Of a DNA stretch of 64,000 bases, positions 12,901-23,051 are shown in pieces (position 1 is the first letter of the stretch; every line of letters begins with the position of its first letter). Below the pieces are notes generated by a model. The model made no database searches, was not told the origin of the DNA, and saw only the letters and a program-made list of their open reading frames with translations. Location: positions 4,340,001 to 4,404,000 of the forward strand of contig BSYQ01000008.1 of assembly GCA_030272585.1 (NCBI GenBank). The letters are read 5' to 3'. Made by a program: the position numbers and the translations under genes. This DNA is from Bryopsis sp. KO-2023. Its lineage: Eukaryota; Chlorophyta; Ulvophyceae; Bryopsidales; Bryopsidaceae.

Positions 12901-15431
12901 TCCCCAGCGACTGCTTCCTGTCGGTCTCCTCGTTTCGTGTCTCCTTTCCTTTGTTTGGAACAGTTGCAGCCGAGTTCCCCACTTCGTATTGGGGAAGGTT
13001 AGTCACCTCCCCACACTCTTCCACTTCAGGCATCCCTTTGAGTGCCTCCTGACCACAGCAATCCCTCTGGGGCAGGTCCTGTAATAGTTCTACTTCTTCC
13101 TTTTCATCCCCAACTTCAGTAATGATTTGCTGACCTCCCAAAGAAACATTCTCAGTTGGATCTACCACTGCTGCCAAACTTTCACCCAACCTTGCACTTT
13201 CATCATTCATATAATCTGAACCCTCTGCAAATGTTGGATTTTCATGAACAGAGCCAGCCCAGTTTTCCAATCGACTCTCACATACCACCTTCGCCAGAAG
13301 TCCTGCCACTTCCTCTTCCTCATCTGTTGTTTCCTCGTCCTCATCACCGTCTTCCTCACTCGACGTTCCCGATGCGCTCGCAGTCTGATGACGGCGACCC
13401 ACAGTTACCGATTTCCCTTCCGCACCATGAATTTCGTAAGTTCCAGCAGCATAATTCCCGACTGCAGTCGTAGCTTCCAACCAATCGCGACCCAAAAGCA
13501 CATCGTAGGATGATTGTGAATCCCAAACCGGGACTCGAAGGTTCACGACGATTCCCCCGACGCCAATGGCCACTTTTTCTTTGCTTTGCCCGAAAGGTCG
13601 AGAAGACGACCCATCAGCCAATCGAACCACATATCGCGACTTTTGCTGCACCGGCACATGCGCTCGCCTGGCCGCCCTGATATCCAACATGGTTTTCGAT
13701 GAACCGGGATCAATTATGACCCGATCCAAAGTCGTCCCGTTGATCACTCCTGTGGTCACTGATGCATGCGATAGGTAGGATCCAATTGGAGCTGGAGCGT
13801 CGCCTTGTTCCCCAGTCCGCGTAACCTTCCCTTCTTTCGTCCCTTTTCGTTTTCGATGAGATTTTCGAGTCGCCCTGGACTCTCGCTCGCTATGGATCAT
13901 TGCTCGTCTGAACTCCAAGCCCACCTTGGCTCCATACTTCAAGTATTGACGATAAGGAAACTGCAGCTCCTTAACGTGGGCCAGCATTTCGGGATCTGGG
14001 GGTAGTACTCGTCGCTTCGGATTCTTCTTACTCGCCTTAGCTGGCCCCGAACTCTCAGCTTGATCTCCAGGTCCAGTAGTCTCAGGATGAGCACCCCCAG
14101 GATGCCCTGCTTCTGTCATTTCCGAATCCTCATCGATGGCCATGTAACAGTTAACATGGACATCCTCATCAGACGAAAGCTCGTCCACCCCAACCACTCG
14201 GGCTCGCTGCGAAAATCCCACTTGTTTCGGGTGTACCTCCGATGTCCTTGGAGTCATTGACGAATGTGCAGGCACGGACTTGTCATACGACCGTGCATCT
14301 TGTCGATTCTGCGCCGAACCATAGTCCACTGGCCTCTGCCCTGGCACCTCTCCCTCCGATCGCCTCCATGGTCCATCTGTGTCATCACGACGTGGCCTTG
14401 TTTCATAATTCCGCTGTCCATAGTATTCACGCCCTCCAGTCTGAGTTCTGTAAGGCCCCCGACCTTGGGGTCGAGACCTGCATTGCGTCGAGATGTGTCC
14501 AACTTTTCCGCAGTTCCAACAAGTCCGATCCACATTCGCTTGGGCTTCAAACCCTCGGATAGGCAACCTCGCGGACTGCCCAGAGGTCATCGCCGTCAAA
14601 GGAGCTTGCAACACGGGTTTAGGCCTCTGGTATCGACCTCTTCTGTCCCCTTCATGAGTTCCCAGTCGTGCAGCAAAACTCGCATTCAAGGTTGTAGGCA
14701 ACTCCCCAATATCCTGGGCCGTTCGCTCAGACGTCAACGCTGCATCAACCATTAGATCAAACGTGCCAACTCCAGAGTTCAATGCGTACAACTTCACCGA
14801 GGCCACACACAACCCCTTTGCCCAGTCACGACGGAGTGTATCCAAGGCTGGAGCACCAGGGCCCAAATGATCGACAACCGACCGAAACCTCTCAGCATAA
14901 GCCCTCACTCCTTCAGAGGGATCCTGGCTGGGAGCTTGCACGAATTGCCTGAGTGCGTCAGTCGCACGTTCATCACGAAAACGCTGCGTGAATCTGTCGG
15001 AGAACTCAGCCCACGTTCTGCCACCATTTTCGATCCAAGTGGCGTTGTTATTATACCAAAGTTCGGCCTCTTGTGTTAGCCATAGCCCAACTCGCGCCAA
15101 CTTCTCTGCATCACTGACTGTTCCATTGTTGTTGCACACTTTGTTGAAATGCTTCAACCAGAGCCCAGGGTCTTCTTGCCCGGTAAATTCGCACGGGGCT
15201 TCTTTCCCCATCTTGACCTCTTGCGCTCAGTACCTCGCACAGGCGACGACAACACAAAAACCCACGTCCAAACAAGAGTGCCTACTGACTTATTCAGCGA
15301 CGGTTAGCTGAGATGAACACCGCCCTCAATACTCGATAAGCAACACAGCCAACAATCAGCAATCAACCACCCCAACGTGGCAGTCCCTTCTCTGCGCTTG
15401 GTTGAATCCTTTACCACTCGTATCCGTGGTC

Positions 15432-15467
15432 GCGGGTTCGAATCCCACAGCCCTGGTTCGAATCCAG
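15432..15467 (+). other. Two tandem tRNA T-arm / B-box-like motifs in the element leader
   Basis: GGGTTCGAATCCC lies within 15,432-15,448 and CTGGTTCGAATCCAG at 15,453-15,467. Both match the internal RNA polymerase III B-box consensus and fold as T-arm hairpins with the loop TTCGAAT. I could not build a complete tRNA cloverleaf around either. They may be remnants of a tRNA captured in the leader. Confidence 0.5.
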
Positions 15468-15559
15468 TCAATGATTCCGTTTTTTCTGTCGTCACCACCA
15501 CGGACCACGCAAGGCCTTTCTTTCCCCAGCGCCAGACCCCTTCCGGCTCGTCGGACCAG

Positions 15560-15770
15560 TGTTACCGGTGATTCTGGGCTGGATGGGGCAAAGAAACTAT
15601 TCGACCAACCCAACTCGATAGCTTACAACCCAATCAGAATACGTTCGTTCACTCAGTTCCACTTCTTAAGAATCCACATCCCACCATTCCGGTTACTGTC
15701 ATTATGTCCTAACTGTCCCAAGTCAACCCCTTTTCCATTCCACATCAGCCACACAACTGACCCTGGAACA
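15560..15770 (-). repeat. 5' LTR of the minus-strand gypsy element
   Basis: 211 bp, matching 9690-9900. It is followed, on the element strand, by the primer-binding site and a leader of about 350 bases before gag. Confidence 0.95.
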
Positions 15771-16333
15771 CCCTCTCGGAGTCACTTCTTGAATTTCTTT
15801 TTTTGTTTTTTTGTTAATTCAATATATGTACCTTTTTTTCCTCAAAGGCACTCGATCTTGCCCCCAACTGTAAACAACAAATAGACTGGCCATGCGACCT
15901 CTTTTTTTTTTTTTTAAGTTCTTGCAACAACTTCAGAATGTTAAAAAAAAGAAAACAACCCCATGTGTCAGTTTCATTATAATGTTACTATAGTAACACA
16001 AAGAAGAAAAAATCCCTCGAAAAAACTATGCCAAATGCTATTTGTGTCTTGAACAAAGTGGTTGATCAATACAGACAGACAGGAAAGAAATCAATTCTCC
16101 CCTCCTATCCATCACAAAAAAAGAAAAAGAAAAAAGCGCAATTATTACGAAACAAAAACCCCTCGGTATTTCATAAACTCCCCAAAACACTATCCCAACC
16201 CAAACTCTTTGGGTTTTGGAAGAGAACGGGGGTGAAAAAAAACCCCGCCAACTAAAAAAAGAAACGCCCTGTCACGGGCAGCTTGACTATGCTCCAGAAA
16301 CCCAATACAACATCAGTGGTAAGATATTTTTGG
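15771..16333. other. Intergenic, A/T-rich homopolymer DNA
   Basis: Runs of T (around 15,900) and A (around 16,120 and 16,250). No gene seen. It could contain the 3' untranslated region of the minus-strand exons that follow. Confidence 0.5.
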
Positions 16334-16490
16334 TTATTTGTCAAGACCCAGAGCTCCTCCCTGTCCTGAGGACCTTTGCATGTTTTGGTGGAGGTACTCC
16401 AGGTCGATTTCGTTCCTATCCAAGGTCATCCCGTTAAAAGTGACTGTTTCCCCAGCTTCCATCGCCTGGCCCAAAATGTAATCACCCACT
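16334..16490 (-). CDS. Unidentified terminal exon-like frame
   Basis: A minus-strand frame containing GDYILGQAMEAGETV and then DRNEIDLEYLHQN, ending GLDK and a stop at 16,334-16,336. Its composition looks like real protein, but I do not recognise the family and it does not fit the expected tail of the proline iminopeptidase exons just upstream. It may be the last exon of another gene or part of a decayed locus. Confidence 0.35.
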
Positions 16491-16559
16491 CGATAAGCGT
16501 GGTAACCACGCCGTGGTTATCCAGCAAAAAAACGAGGACGTGCGATAATGTTGCGGAGA

Positions 16560-17176
16560 GCTGAAACAGACAAAATCCAGCCGCCCTTGCACCCCGATGC
16601 ATGGAATGTCACGAATCCTAAATCCACAGAAAAACACACCATGAAATGAGGAGAAAAAAAGCACAGAAATTAGAGCTATGGTCTAATGACTGTCTCTATT
16701 GAAAAATAATAAAAAAACTACGCCAAGAAAGACATTTTTGTGGTTTTTACTTACCACTCTCTCCACGGTGTCTAAATCAGGCGATGTCAGCCGCTTGTAA
16801 TAGGAAGCAAGTGGATCCTCCTTCTCTGAGTCGGAAAGAATGGATAAAAATTAAGCCCAGCCTGTCCGTGTCAAAAGCAATTATTTGGACATCATGCAGA
16901 TGCAAACAAAAGTAAACTAAAACAGTCATGAGCAAGGCGATATAGTATTCGGGTGTGGCTGAGGTTTTAAATCCTGGTCGGTCCATGTCAAGTTTTGATT
17001 CTTTCAAAAACACCTGCCTCTTGTCTGTGAACAAAAGAACAGAAGCCACCTGGACACATTACTTAGGGCAGATTTAAAAATGTTTGTCACCTCAGGAAAA
17101 AGGCTTCCAGCACCCCCTCTGTACATCCAATCGATTTCCTCCGTTCGCATCGTGCATATTCCCCTCAAAACCATCC
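16560..17176 (-). pseudogene. Proline iminopeptidase-like remnant (S33 alpha/beta hydrolase)
   Basis: Three minus-strand exon-like pieces match successive parts of proline iminopeptidase, which removes N-terminal proline from peptides. At 17,176-17,091 the peptide MVLRGICTMRTEEIDWMYRG and then GAGSLFPE match the family's LRGIF..R..EIDWFYQ.GA..LFP stretch. At 16,825-16,755, KEDPLASYYKRLTSPD matches the AYHKRLTSDDP stretch. From 16,617 down, IRDIPCIGVQGRLDFVC matches the IP.I.VHGRYDVVCP stretch that carries the catalytic Asp. The ends carry good splice signals (TTTCAG, GTGACA, ACTCAG, GTAAGT). The N-terminal two thirds with the nucleophile, the ENHYF segment and the catalytic His region are not visible, and the phases of neighbouring exons do not agree. 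A decayed or truncated copy is most likely. Confidence 0.5.
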
Positions 17177-17495
17177 CTGAAACCCTAAAAACCAACATAA
17201 CATTTTACCAACATCAATCACCACCCCTTGCATTTTCTTTTTTTTTAATTCGATGTTTTCTGTTGGGTCAAGAACCTTTGCACAACTGTGAATAATTCCA
17301 TACCAACAGTCCTGCCTTCTTTCACCTGCCTTCTTTCACCTGTTTGGATGTGCGATTGCATAGGCCAGTTTTGTTTTTTTCAAGTTCTCACCTTCATACT
17401 CTGACAGAGCGCATTCAACTACGTCTTTCTTGGAGATACACGCAGAATTACTTCTGTGATTTGCGATATTTCTTGAAGGTTTTTTTGGGGGGACT

Positions 17496-18831
17496 TCAGA
17501 CAGTCTTGACTTTCTTTTTTGCTTCCTCCTTGCTGTCCAAAAGACCATGGTCATCAAGCACCTGCAAAATGCAAAACCAAATCAACCCCTTTTCGACAGA
17601 AAACACACACATACACAAATAAAAGATAAAAAAAAATCAGAACCTTCATCCTCCTAGACACAGAAGAATATACAAAAATAAAATAACCTTCTTCAAGAAA
17701 AACCGGAAGGTCCTGTCCTGCTTACCCCGACAGCTTTTTCGACCTTGGAGGCAAGCACTCCGGCATTTTCAATGAGCAGGAGGATCTCTGCATTGTCCAT
17801 GTCCAGAAGCATTCCAGTGACCTTGGTAGCACGGTCAGGCGATCTGACAGAACATTGTTAAAAAGTCCTGCAAAAAAAATCACGATGACAACAAATCCAC
17901 ATTGAAAACTATGATAATACACGATTGCAACAATACGTAATCGAGTCGGTTCCACATTTTTCTTGAATTTTAATTTCCATTCTTGTTTTCGCATGAGCGC
18001 TATCGAACTGATACCTTTCAGAATCATCTACCCAAGAGCTTCCCCACTCATCGTAGCATTCACTGCCCTAGTGCAGTAACCAAACAAGACAGTCCACTAA
18101 AACTGATAGCAACAAACAGAAGGCCCCATATGAACATGCATCTGCTATGAACACTTCATGTTTTTTTCAGGTGGGATTTTTCTTGGTTTATGTTTTTTTT
18201 TTGTGGTCCAATTAAAAGTAGCTGAAACATCTTGGTTTATGTCTGGAAGATTACTGACCACAATCAAATAAGATACAAAACTCTGATTGAAATTGTTCTC
18301 TCAATATTCAGAACACACCTAAAGCCTTCAAACAAAAAGGGGTTTCGTCGCAACTACATCTCAAGCTGGGTTTTAATAACGCATTCTATCCGAGCCCTTT
18401 CAAATTTCAGTGGGATTGTTTGGAATCTGCAGCGGGGTGGCTTCCATCATACGGGGGAAAAAATGTGTTAGAAAGTTGTTGAGATGAGAAACTCACCCCA
18501 CCGAATAAATTCCTGTTCAAGGGCAGCTCTAGGAACATCCAGCCTGGCAGCCTGTTGCAAAATCTCTGGCAGTACCTGCTTCCATCAACCCATGGTCTCA
18601 GATTCAACTCACATCCCCTTCCCTATCTTACCAAAAGAAAAAAAAACAGTGCTTCAACTTTCAATTGAGAACAACCATGACATCTGTTTTCATTTTGTTG
18701 CACATTTCCACCTTGTATGCCACCATGCTTTGCTGATAGGATATGTTTCGAGGTGGCGAGCGATTCCCTGAGTCGAAATTGAGCCGGCCCTCTTTATTCA
18801 GCCTCTCCACAAATTTGTGGAGCTCAGCCTC
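17496..18831 (-). CDS. MLLE (PABC) domain protein, C-terminal exons
   Basis: Four minus-strand exons: 18,831-18,712 (EAELHKFVERLNKEGRLNF...), 18,575-18,497 (VLPEILQQAARLDVPRAALE...), 17,843-17,726 and 17,561-17,496, with canonical GT/AG ends. The last two read TKVTGMLLDMDNAEILLLIE and then VEKAVG|VLDDHGLLDSKEE. This closely follows the MLLE domain of poly(A)-binding proteins (KITGMLLEMDNSELLHLLE...KVDEAVAVL), which binds PAM2 peptides in translation and mRNA-decay factors. The two upstream exons splice in phase with each other but are not typical of PABP. One more exon is needed between 18,497 and 17,843 to restore the frame; a candidate lies near 18,030. The 5' end of the gene was not found. 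It could be a PABP relative or a different MLLE protein. Confidence 0.5.
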
Positions 18832-19239
18832 CTGTCAAGACACACAGGTCTCCTGTCAGAAAAAAACGAAGCAAAGGAAAGGAAAGGGAAGGCCCCGAAG
18901 TATCCACGAACTTTGAAACACGAAGGAAAATGTCTTCAAGAGACAACAGGAATGCTAAAGCCTTACAGGGGTTCACAAGCTTCCGCCAAAATGCTGGCAA
19001 ACACCACCGCCACCGCACCGCCGCCGTTACCACTTCCCTTCACTTTCCACTTTCCACTTTCCCTCCTTTCCTTGTTCCAACAGCGCAGAAAGACGCACAC
19101 GCGCGCACCGCGTCGAATTTCCCAGAGTGGCGAAAGGGGTTGTTGCTATTGCGCTGTTGGGTTTGGTGCCGTGATCACACTTGACGTTAAAAATTAACGT
19201 GATTTGTACAATCAAATCTGGTTGGGATGGGTTCACCAT

Positions 19240-19530
19240 TCAACGACGCCATGGACGATGCCGTCGACGACGCCTCCGTCACCGACGCAGCGTCGCCGAC
19301 GAATGACACTTGACGGCGACGCGACTAATAATGCCGTCGGCGACGCCTCCGTCACCGACGCAGCGTCGCCGACGAATGACACTTGACGGCGACGCTGTGA
19401 GTGCCCCAACCGATGTGACAATCACATCATATTACCGTCGCCGACGCTCCTGGTGACGTCGCCGACGCGCTTGTCACGAACGACGGTGTCGGCGACGGCG
19501 TCGGCGGTACCCCCCTTCCGCCTTGTGCAC
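19240..19530. repeat. GC-rich repeat array, type B, second locus
   Basis: GTCGCCGACG-type units again, including a tandem duplication of period 73 bp (19,260-19,332 and 19,333-19,400) that also carries ATGACACTTGACGGCGACG. The right edge (19,488-19,527) is the reverse complement of 9251-9290, a 40-bp exact match. Confidence 0.88.
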
Positions 19531-19566
19531 TTGCGCGCAAGTGGAACCACTTGCAACCTCACTTGT
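19524..19566. repeat. Type A palindromic repeats, second locus
   Basis: One full CACTTGCGCGCAAGTG palindrome plus two partial units directly follow the type B array, in the same A-to-B order as at 9.05-9.6 kb but inverted. Confidence 0.8.
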
Positions 19567-19569
19567 CGT

Positions 19570-21135
19570 ATCATATCAATCTCGGACACAACACCTTGCA
19601 CCTTTTGTGCCTTGCTGTCAATATGGTTTATTTCAAGCGAAAAGGGGGTAAGGCAGGGACACGGTCCCAGGACCACGGAGGGGACGCAGTCGTCGTCTCC
19701 GAATGTTACGCTTTGGTGGGGCTGGGAGATATGGAACGCATATATCGACGGTCGATCGACCGACTGGCCAGAGGATGAGGGAGTAAATTTAGCGAGGGAG
19801 TAAATTCCATGGACGCCGTCTACTCTTTTAGATACGTCGACAGCAGTGGGGAGTTTGGCTGGGTCGGTGCGTTTGTTGTGAGATTGTCCAAACGTCCTTA
19901 AAGGTATGGCAACGATCCAGCAACGCTGAAATCAAGAATGCGGAGGGTGTGGGGTTTGAAAGTTTTGCCGTGAACCACAGGTAGGAATTTGTGGAGGTAC
20001 CACTCATGTGACCATGTCATGGTCTCATCCCTGGCTCTTCCTAAAAAACGCGAGGAAAACCATCGATGATGGGATCGACATCACTGCCTACACCCTCAGT
20101 TTGAGGAAGAAAAGGCCTACAAGGGACAGGTCTTTGCAAAAGACCTTACCTCACTTTGAGGTGACCATTGAGAAAAAGAAATATGTTTGCATGTACTCAA
20201 TTCTGCTTGTTGCTGCTCACAAATATTGTGCAGTGGGCTGAAAAATATCCTGTGTCTCTGGGTGTTGCATGGAATTTATACAAACCAGGAACGCGGGTGT
20301 TTCGATTCGGGCACGAGGGAAAGATCTGCAGATAAACTTGATGCATCTACAGGTAGATATAATTGACCTTGGGGTGCATGTATGTATGATCTGCCCATAT
20401 GCTTGAATGTTACGGTGGCCAGCGCAGCTATCGCATTTTATGTTTGTATTTTATTTCTGCTTGCTGCTGCAAAAAAGCATGGCTACCATAGCCATGATAG
20501 ACTTTTGTCTTTGTCTTGTGAGAAGAATCGAAGTAAATGCAGTACAATCGAATCGGGCCTAGAGTGTTGGGGTGTGGTTGCGTTTTTTCAGGCACTATGA
20601 ACCCAATAACCAGGGAGTTAATTGGCAGAAAAAAGAACTGAGCACACAGAATTTTCAAACAGAACGCCATAGTTGGAGCTCGCGAAACCACCTTCCTACC
20701 AGAAACTCAGGTATTTCTTGTTTGTCAAGTTATTGGCTTCATCTTTCCCTGCCCTGGGCATACATAAAGGGATTTGACTGTGAAAACCAAACCAAACAAG
20801 AGACCTGGAAAGGGAAGGTGAATGTTCAAATGTGGAAGCATCAGGCTGGGATTGTGAAGCAAATAACAAACTGAGAACCATAGTTTTCCTGTGGAGAGTG
20901 TGTGTATGATTTTGTGAGTTTACTCTCCTCTATTTGCCACAAAACAACAATCCTGATGTTATTTCTTTAATTCTGCATTTCAAGCGCATGCCATCAGGCT
21001 GGATGCCAGGGTTGGCTCATATCCGCAAGAATATACATTCCAATACAATTAATAAATCCATTTGTTTTAAAATGATGTTGCAGTGTTTTGATCGCGATAA
21101 TAATTAGGTAATTCATCCTCCACACATTTCTCAAA
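19570..21135. other. Intergenic DNA, no supported gene
   Basis: A short ATG-led frame at 19,809 (MDAVYSFRYVDSSGEFGW) is followed by a GTGAGA donor-like site and could be a first exon, but nothing downstream supports it. No domain, RNA gene or repeat family stands out elsewhere. Confidence 0.45.
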
Positions 21136-21139
21136 TCAA

Positions 21140-21285
21140 TTGCAGGCAAGTGGGTCCGCAAGTGAGCGCCCACTTGCACGCAAGTGATACAGCAAATGAG
21201 CGCCACTTGCACGCAAATGATAGTGCAAGTGAACGTCCACTTGCAAGCAAGTGAGACAACAAATGAGCGCCCATTTGCACTATGG
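21140..21285. repeat. Type A palindromic repeats, third locus
   Basis: Several GCAAGTG/CACTTGC palindromes with GAGCGCC-type spacers. The right end reads GCACTATGGGAAA, which recurs inverted at 26,163-26,175 at the same kind of A-to-C junction. Confidence 0.88.
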
Positions 21286-21289
21286 GAAA

Positions 21290-21930
21290 TCGCGCTCAAT
21301 GCGGGGTGTTTTGCAAACCCCGCACAGAACCCTGAACAGTCACGCACAGAGTTAAAAACACCCCGCACGGCTCTGTTCCCCGGTTTGGCCCCGTATTGTG
21401 CGGGGTCCCGATTTAACCCCGCACAGACTGGAACCCCGCACACAGAACCTGACGTCTTTCCCGTTGTGGGACCCCGCACAGATGAAACATAGCCCCGTAC
21501 AGTGTGCGGGGTATCCTATTCTCTGTACGGGGGTGCCGTGCGGGGTGGATATGAAAGACGTCGGGTTCTGTGTGCGGGGTTCCAGTCTGTGCGGGGTTAA
21601 ATCGGGACCCCGCACAATACGGGGCCAAACCGGGGAACAGAGCCGTGCGGGGTGTTTTTAACTCTGTGCGTGACTGTTCAGGGTTCTGTGCCATTAATGA
21701 AACACCCCGCACAGGAGGGCCAGACCCCCGCACAACTGTGCGGGGTCTCTGTGCGGGGTGACTGTGCGGGCTCCTTTTGTGTGTGTACGGGGTGATTGTG
21801 AAAGGCGTGTGCCGGCGTATTTCGTTCCTGTGCAGGGTGATCATGACAATCGTGTGCGGGGTTCTAGTCTGTGCGGGATCGCTGTGCGGGGTTCTACTGT
21901 GTGTATGCTGGGTGATTGTAGAAACACATC
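21290..21930. repeat. Type C array (CCCCGCACAG / CTGTGCGGGG)
   Basis: Many copies, roughly twenty, of the decamer CCCCGCACAG or its complement occur at irregular spacing. They are partly organised as a long hairpin (21,325-21,460 with 21,553-21,688). Open frames across it, rich in CGV and RTP tripeptides, are repeat artefacts. Confidence 0.92.
21325..21688. repeat. Long inverted repeat, 136-bp arms
   Basis: Arms 21,325-21,460 and 21,553-21,688 are reverse complements with one mismatch seen by eye, around a 92-base centre that itself holds shorter CCCCGTAC...GTACGGGG pairings. As RNA or single-stranded DNA it would form a strong cruciform or hairpin. Confidence 0.93.
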
Positions 21931-21979
21931 TGTGCAGCTTCATGATGACAATATGGTTGTTACAATAAAACAACAATGA

Positions 21980-23040
21980 CAAAACCCCTTTTTAAATGTA
22001 CACCCCATTTTATGATCGAAGACTTGCCCATTCCCACTTATTCCAAAATAGAAATAGAAACTAAAAAAATAGCCCAAAACCATGAACTCTGATCCTGCCA
22101 TTCCGACCCTGCGCTTGTCTTTCAATAATACAGAGCTCGTTGAACATATAAATACCCATCTGACCCACTTCTAACCATTTTTTAATTGTTTTATCAGCAA
22201 AGCAGAATAAGGCACATGAGGTGCAATTGTTCAAATGTTCATAATAACTGCAACATATGTTGTCATATGCATATGAATCCAGGTTCACTGAGGTTGGAAA
22301 AGTCTTGATAAAGTCCGTCTCCTGAATCAAAACCAAATACTAAAAACGTTTTTTAAGAAAACAATGCGCACGTATGATACCAGAAACAAAACAAGCATGT
22401 TGCACCTTGATCGAAAAAAGGGGGGGCGGAAATCACCCTATCCAGCTTCCCTTTGCAATTGTTGTTACCTTTTTTTCATGGGGTGGGCAGGCTGCCCATT
22501 CTAACACACCTCCATCTTCCTTTTTCTGCTAGGATTGGTCTTTTTGATCCTCCGACCGAGCGGGCTGGCATTCTCGAATGATCTTCACTGTACCTCATCT
22601 TTACGGACAAAAGAATACATCCCCCCTCCCATAGACCCATGAGCTGATTAGCCCGGCCATCGAATCCCTCACTGCCTGGCAGACAAAACCAGGTGTCAAC
22701 CCCCCCCCCCCCACCCAATGGAATGGCCTGCCCAATCAACAAGAACTAGGATCTGGTGTGTGCCGTATCATGCGAATTTTGTACATTTCCTGCGTCCAAG
22801 GGTTGGAATAAATCAGTTGTTTCAAGAAAAGTAAAAGCCACCTCAACATGTTTTATTTTCTGCCTATTTCCCTTACTGCAAAAGAAGGTTCCTGCTACAT
22901 GAAATGCATCTTGCTGACGCACCCACAGCATAATTCCCTGTAACACACCAGGGCATTTTTTTATGTTTTATAACACACTGTCCATGTTTTTTAACACACT
23001 GGGGACTGTCCATGTCGACCCCATGCAAGACCAAGAGCCT
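21980..23040. other. Intergenic; likely 5' flank of the MULE element
   Basis: No gene recognised. A C13-type homopolymer lies near 22,700 and a short direct repeat (TTTTATAACACACTG / TTTTTTAACACACTGG) at about 22,960-23,000. The terminal inverted repeat of the transposon may be here, but I could not identify it. Confidence 0.4.
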
Positions 23041-23051
23041 CCCCTGGGTGT

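Larger units (their letters stand above)
9690..15770 (-). mobile_element. Ty3/gypsy LTR retrotransposon, apparently whole
   Basis: Minus-strand element with 211-bp LTRs that match by eye (TGTTCCAGGG...GGTAACA on its own strand) and a 4-bp target duplication CCCT (9686-9689 and 15,771-15,774). Its gag-pol is one uninterrupted frame of 1,745 codons (15,211 down to 9974). Parts in order: gag with a CCHC knuckle (CWNCGKVGHISTQC) near 14.5 kb; protease (IDPGSSKTMLD) near 13.7 kb; a long acidic spacer; reverse transcriptase about 12.6-11.9 kb with YIDDTA; RNase H (LDCDASAYAIGAVLSQ) near 11.7 kb; integrase with HHCC finger near 11.05 kb and DDE core down to about 10.6 kb. I see no chromodomain, which sets it apart from its neighbour. 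A purine tract (TAGGGGGAGTG) abuts the 3' LTR and a TGGTCCGACGAGCC-type primer-binding site abuts the 5' LTR. It looks whole and recently inserted. Confidence 0.97.

Noticed and set aside
13156-13513. Plus-strand frames opposite the minus-strand gypsy element
   Set aside because: They are shadows of the long gag-pol frame.
18824-19033. Possible first exon of the MLLE gene (Trp-rich basic start)
   Set aside because: It begins with a non-ATG codon, and the frame ends in a stop just inside exon 1 of the MLLE model.
21184-21982. Long frames across the type C array rich in CGV and RTP tripeptides
   Set aside because: They are repeat artefacts: both strands are open and the frames mirror the hairpin arms.
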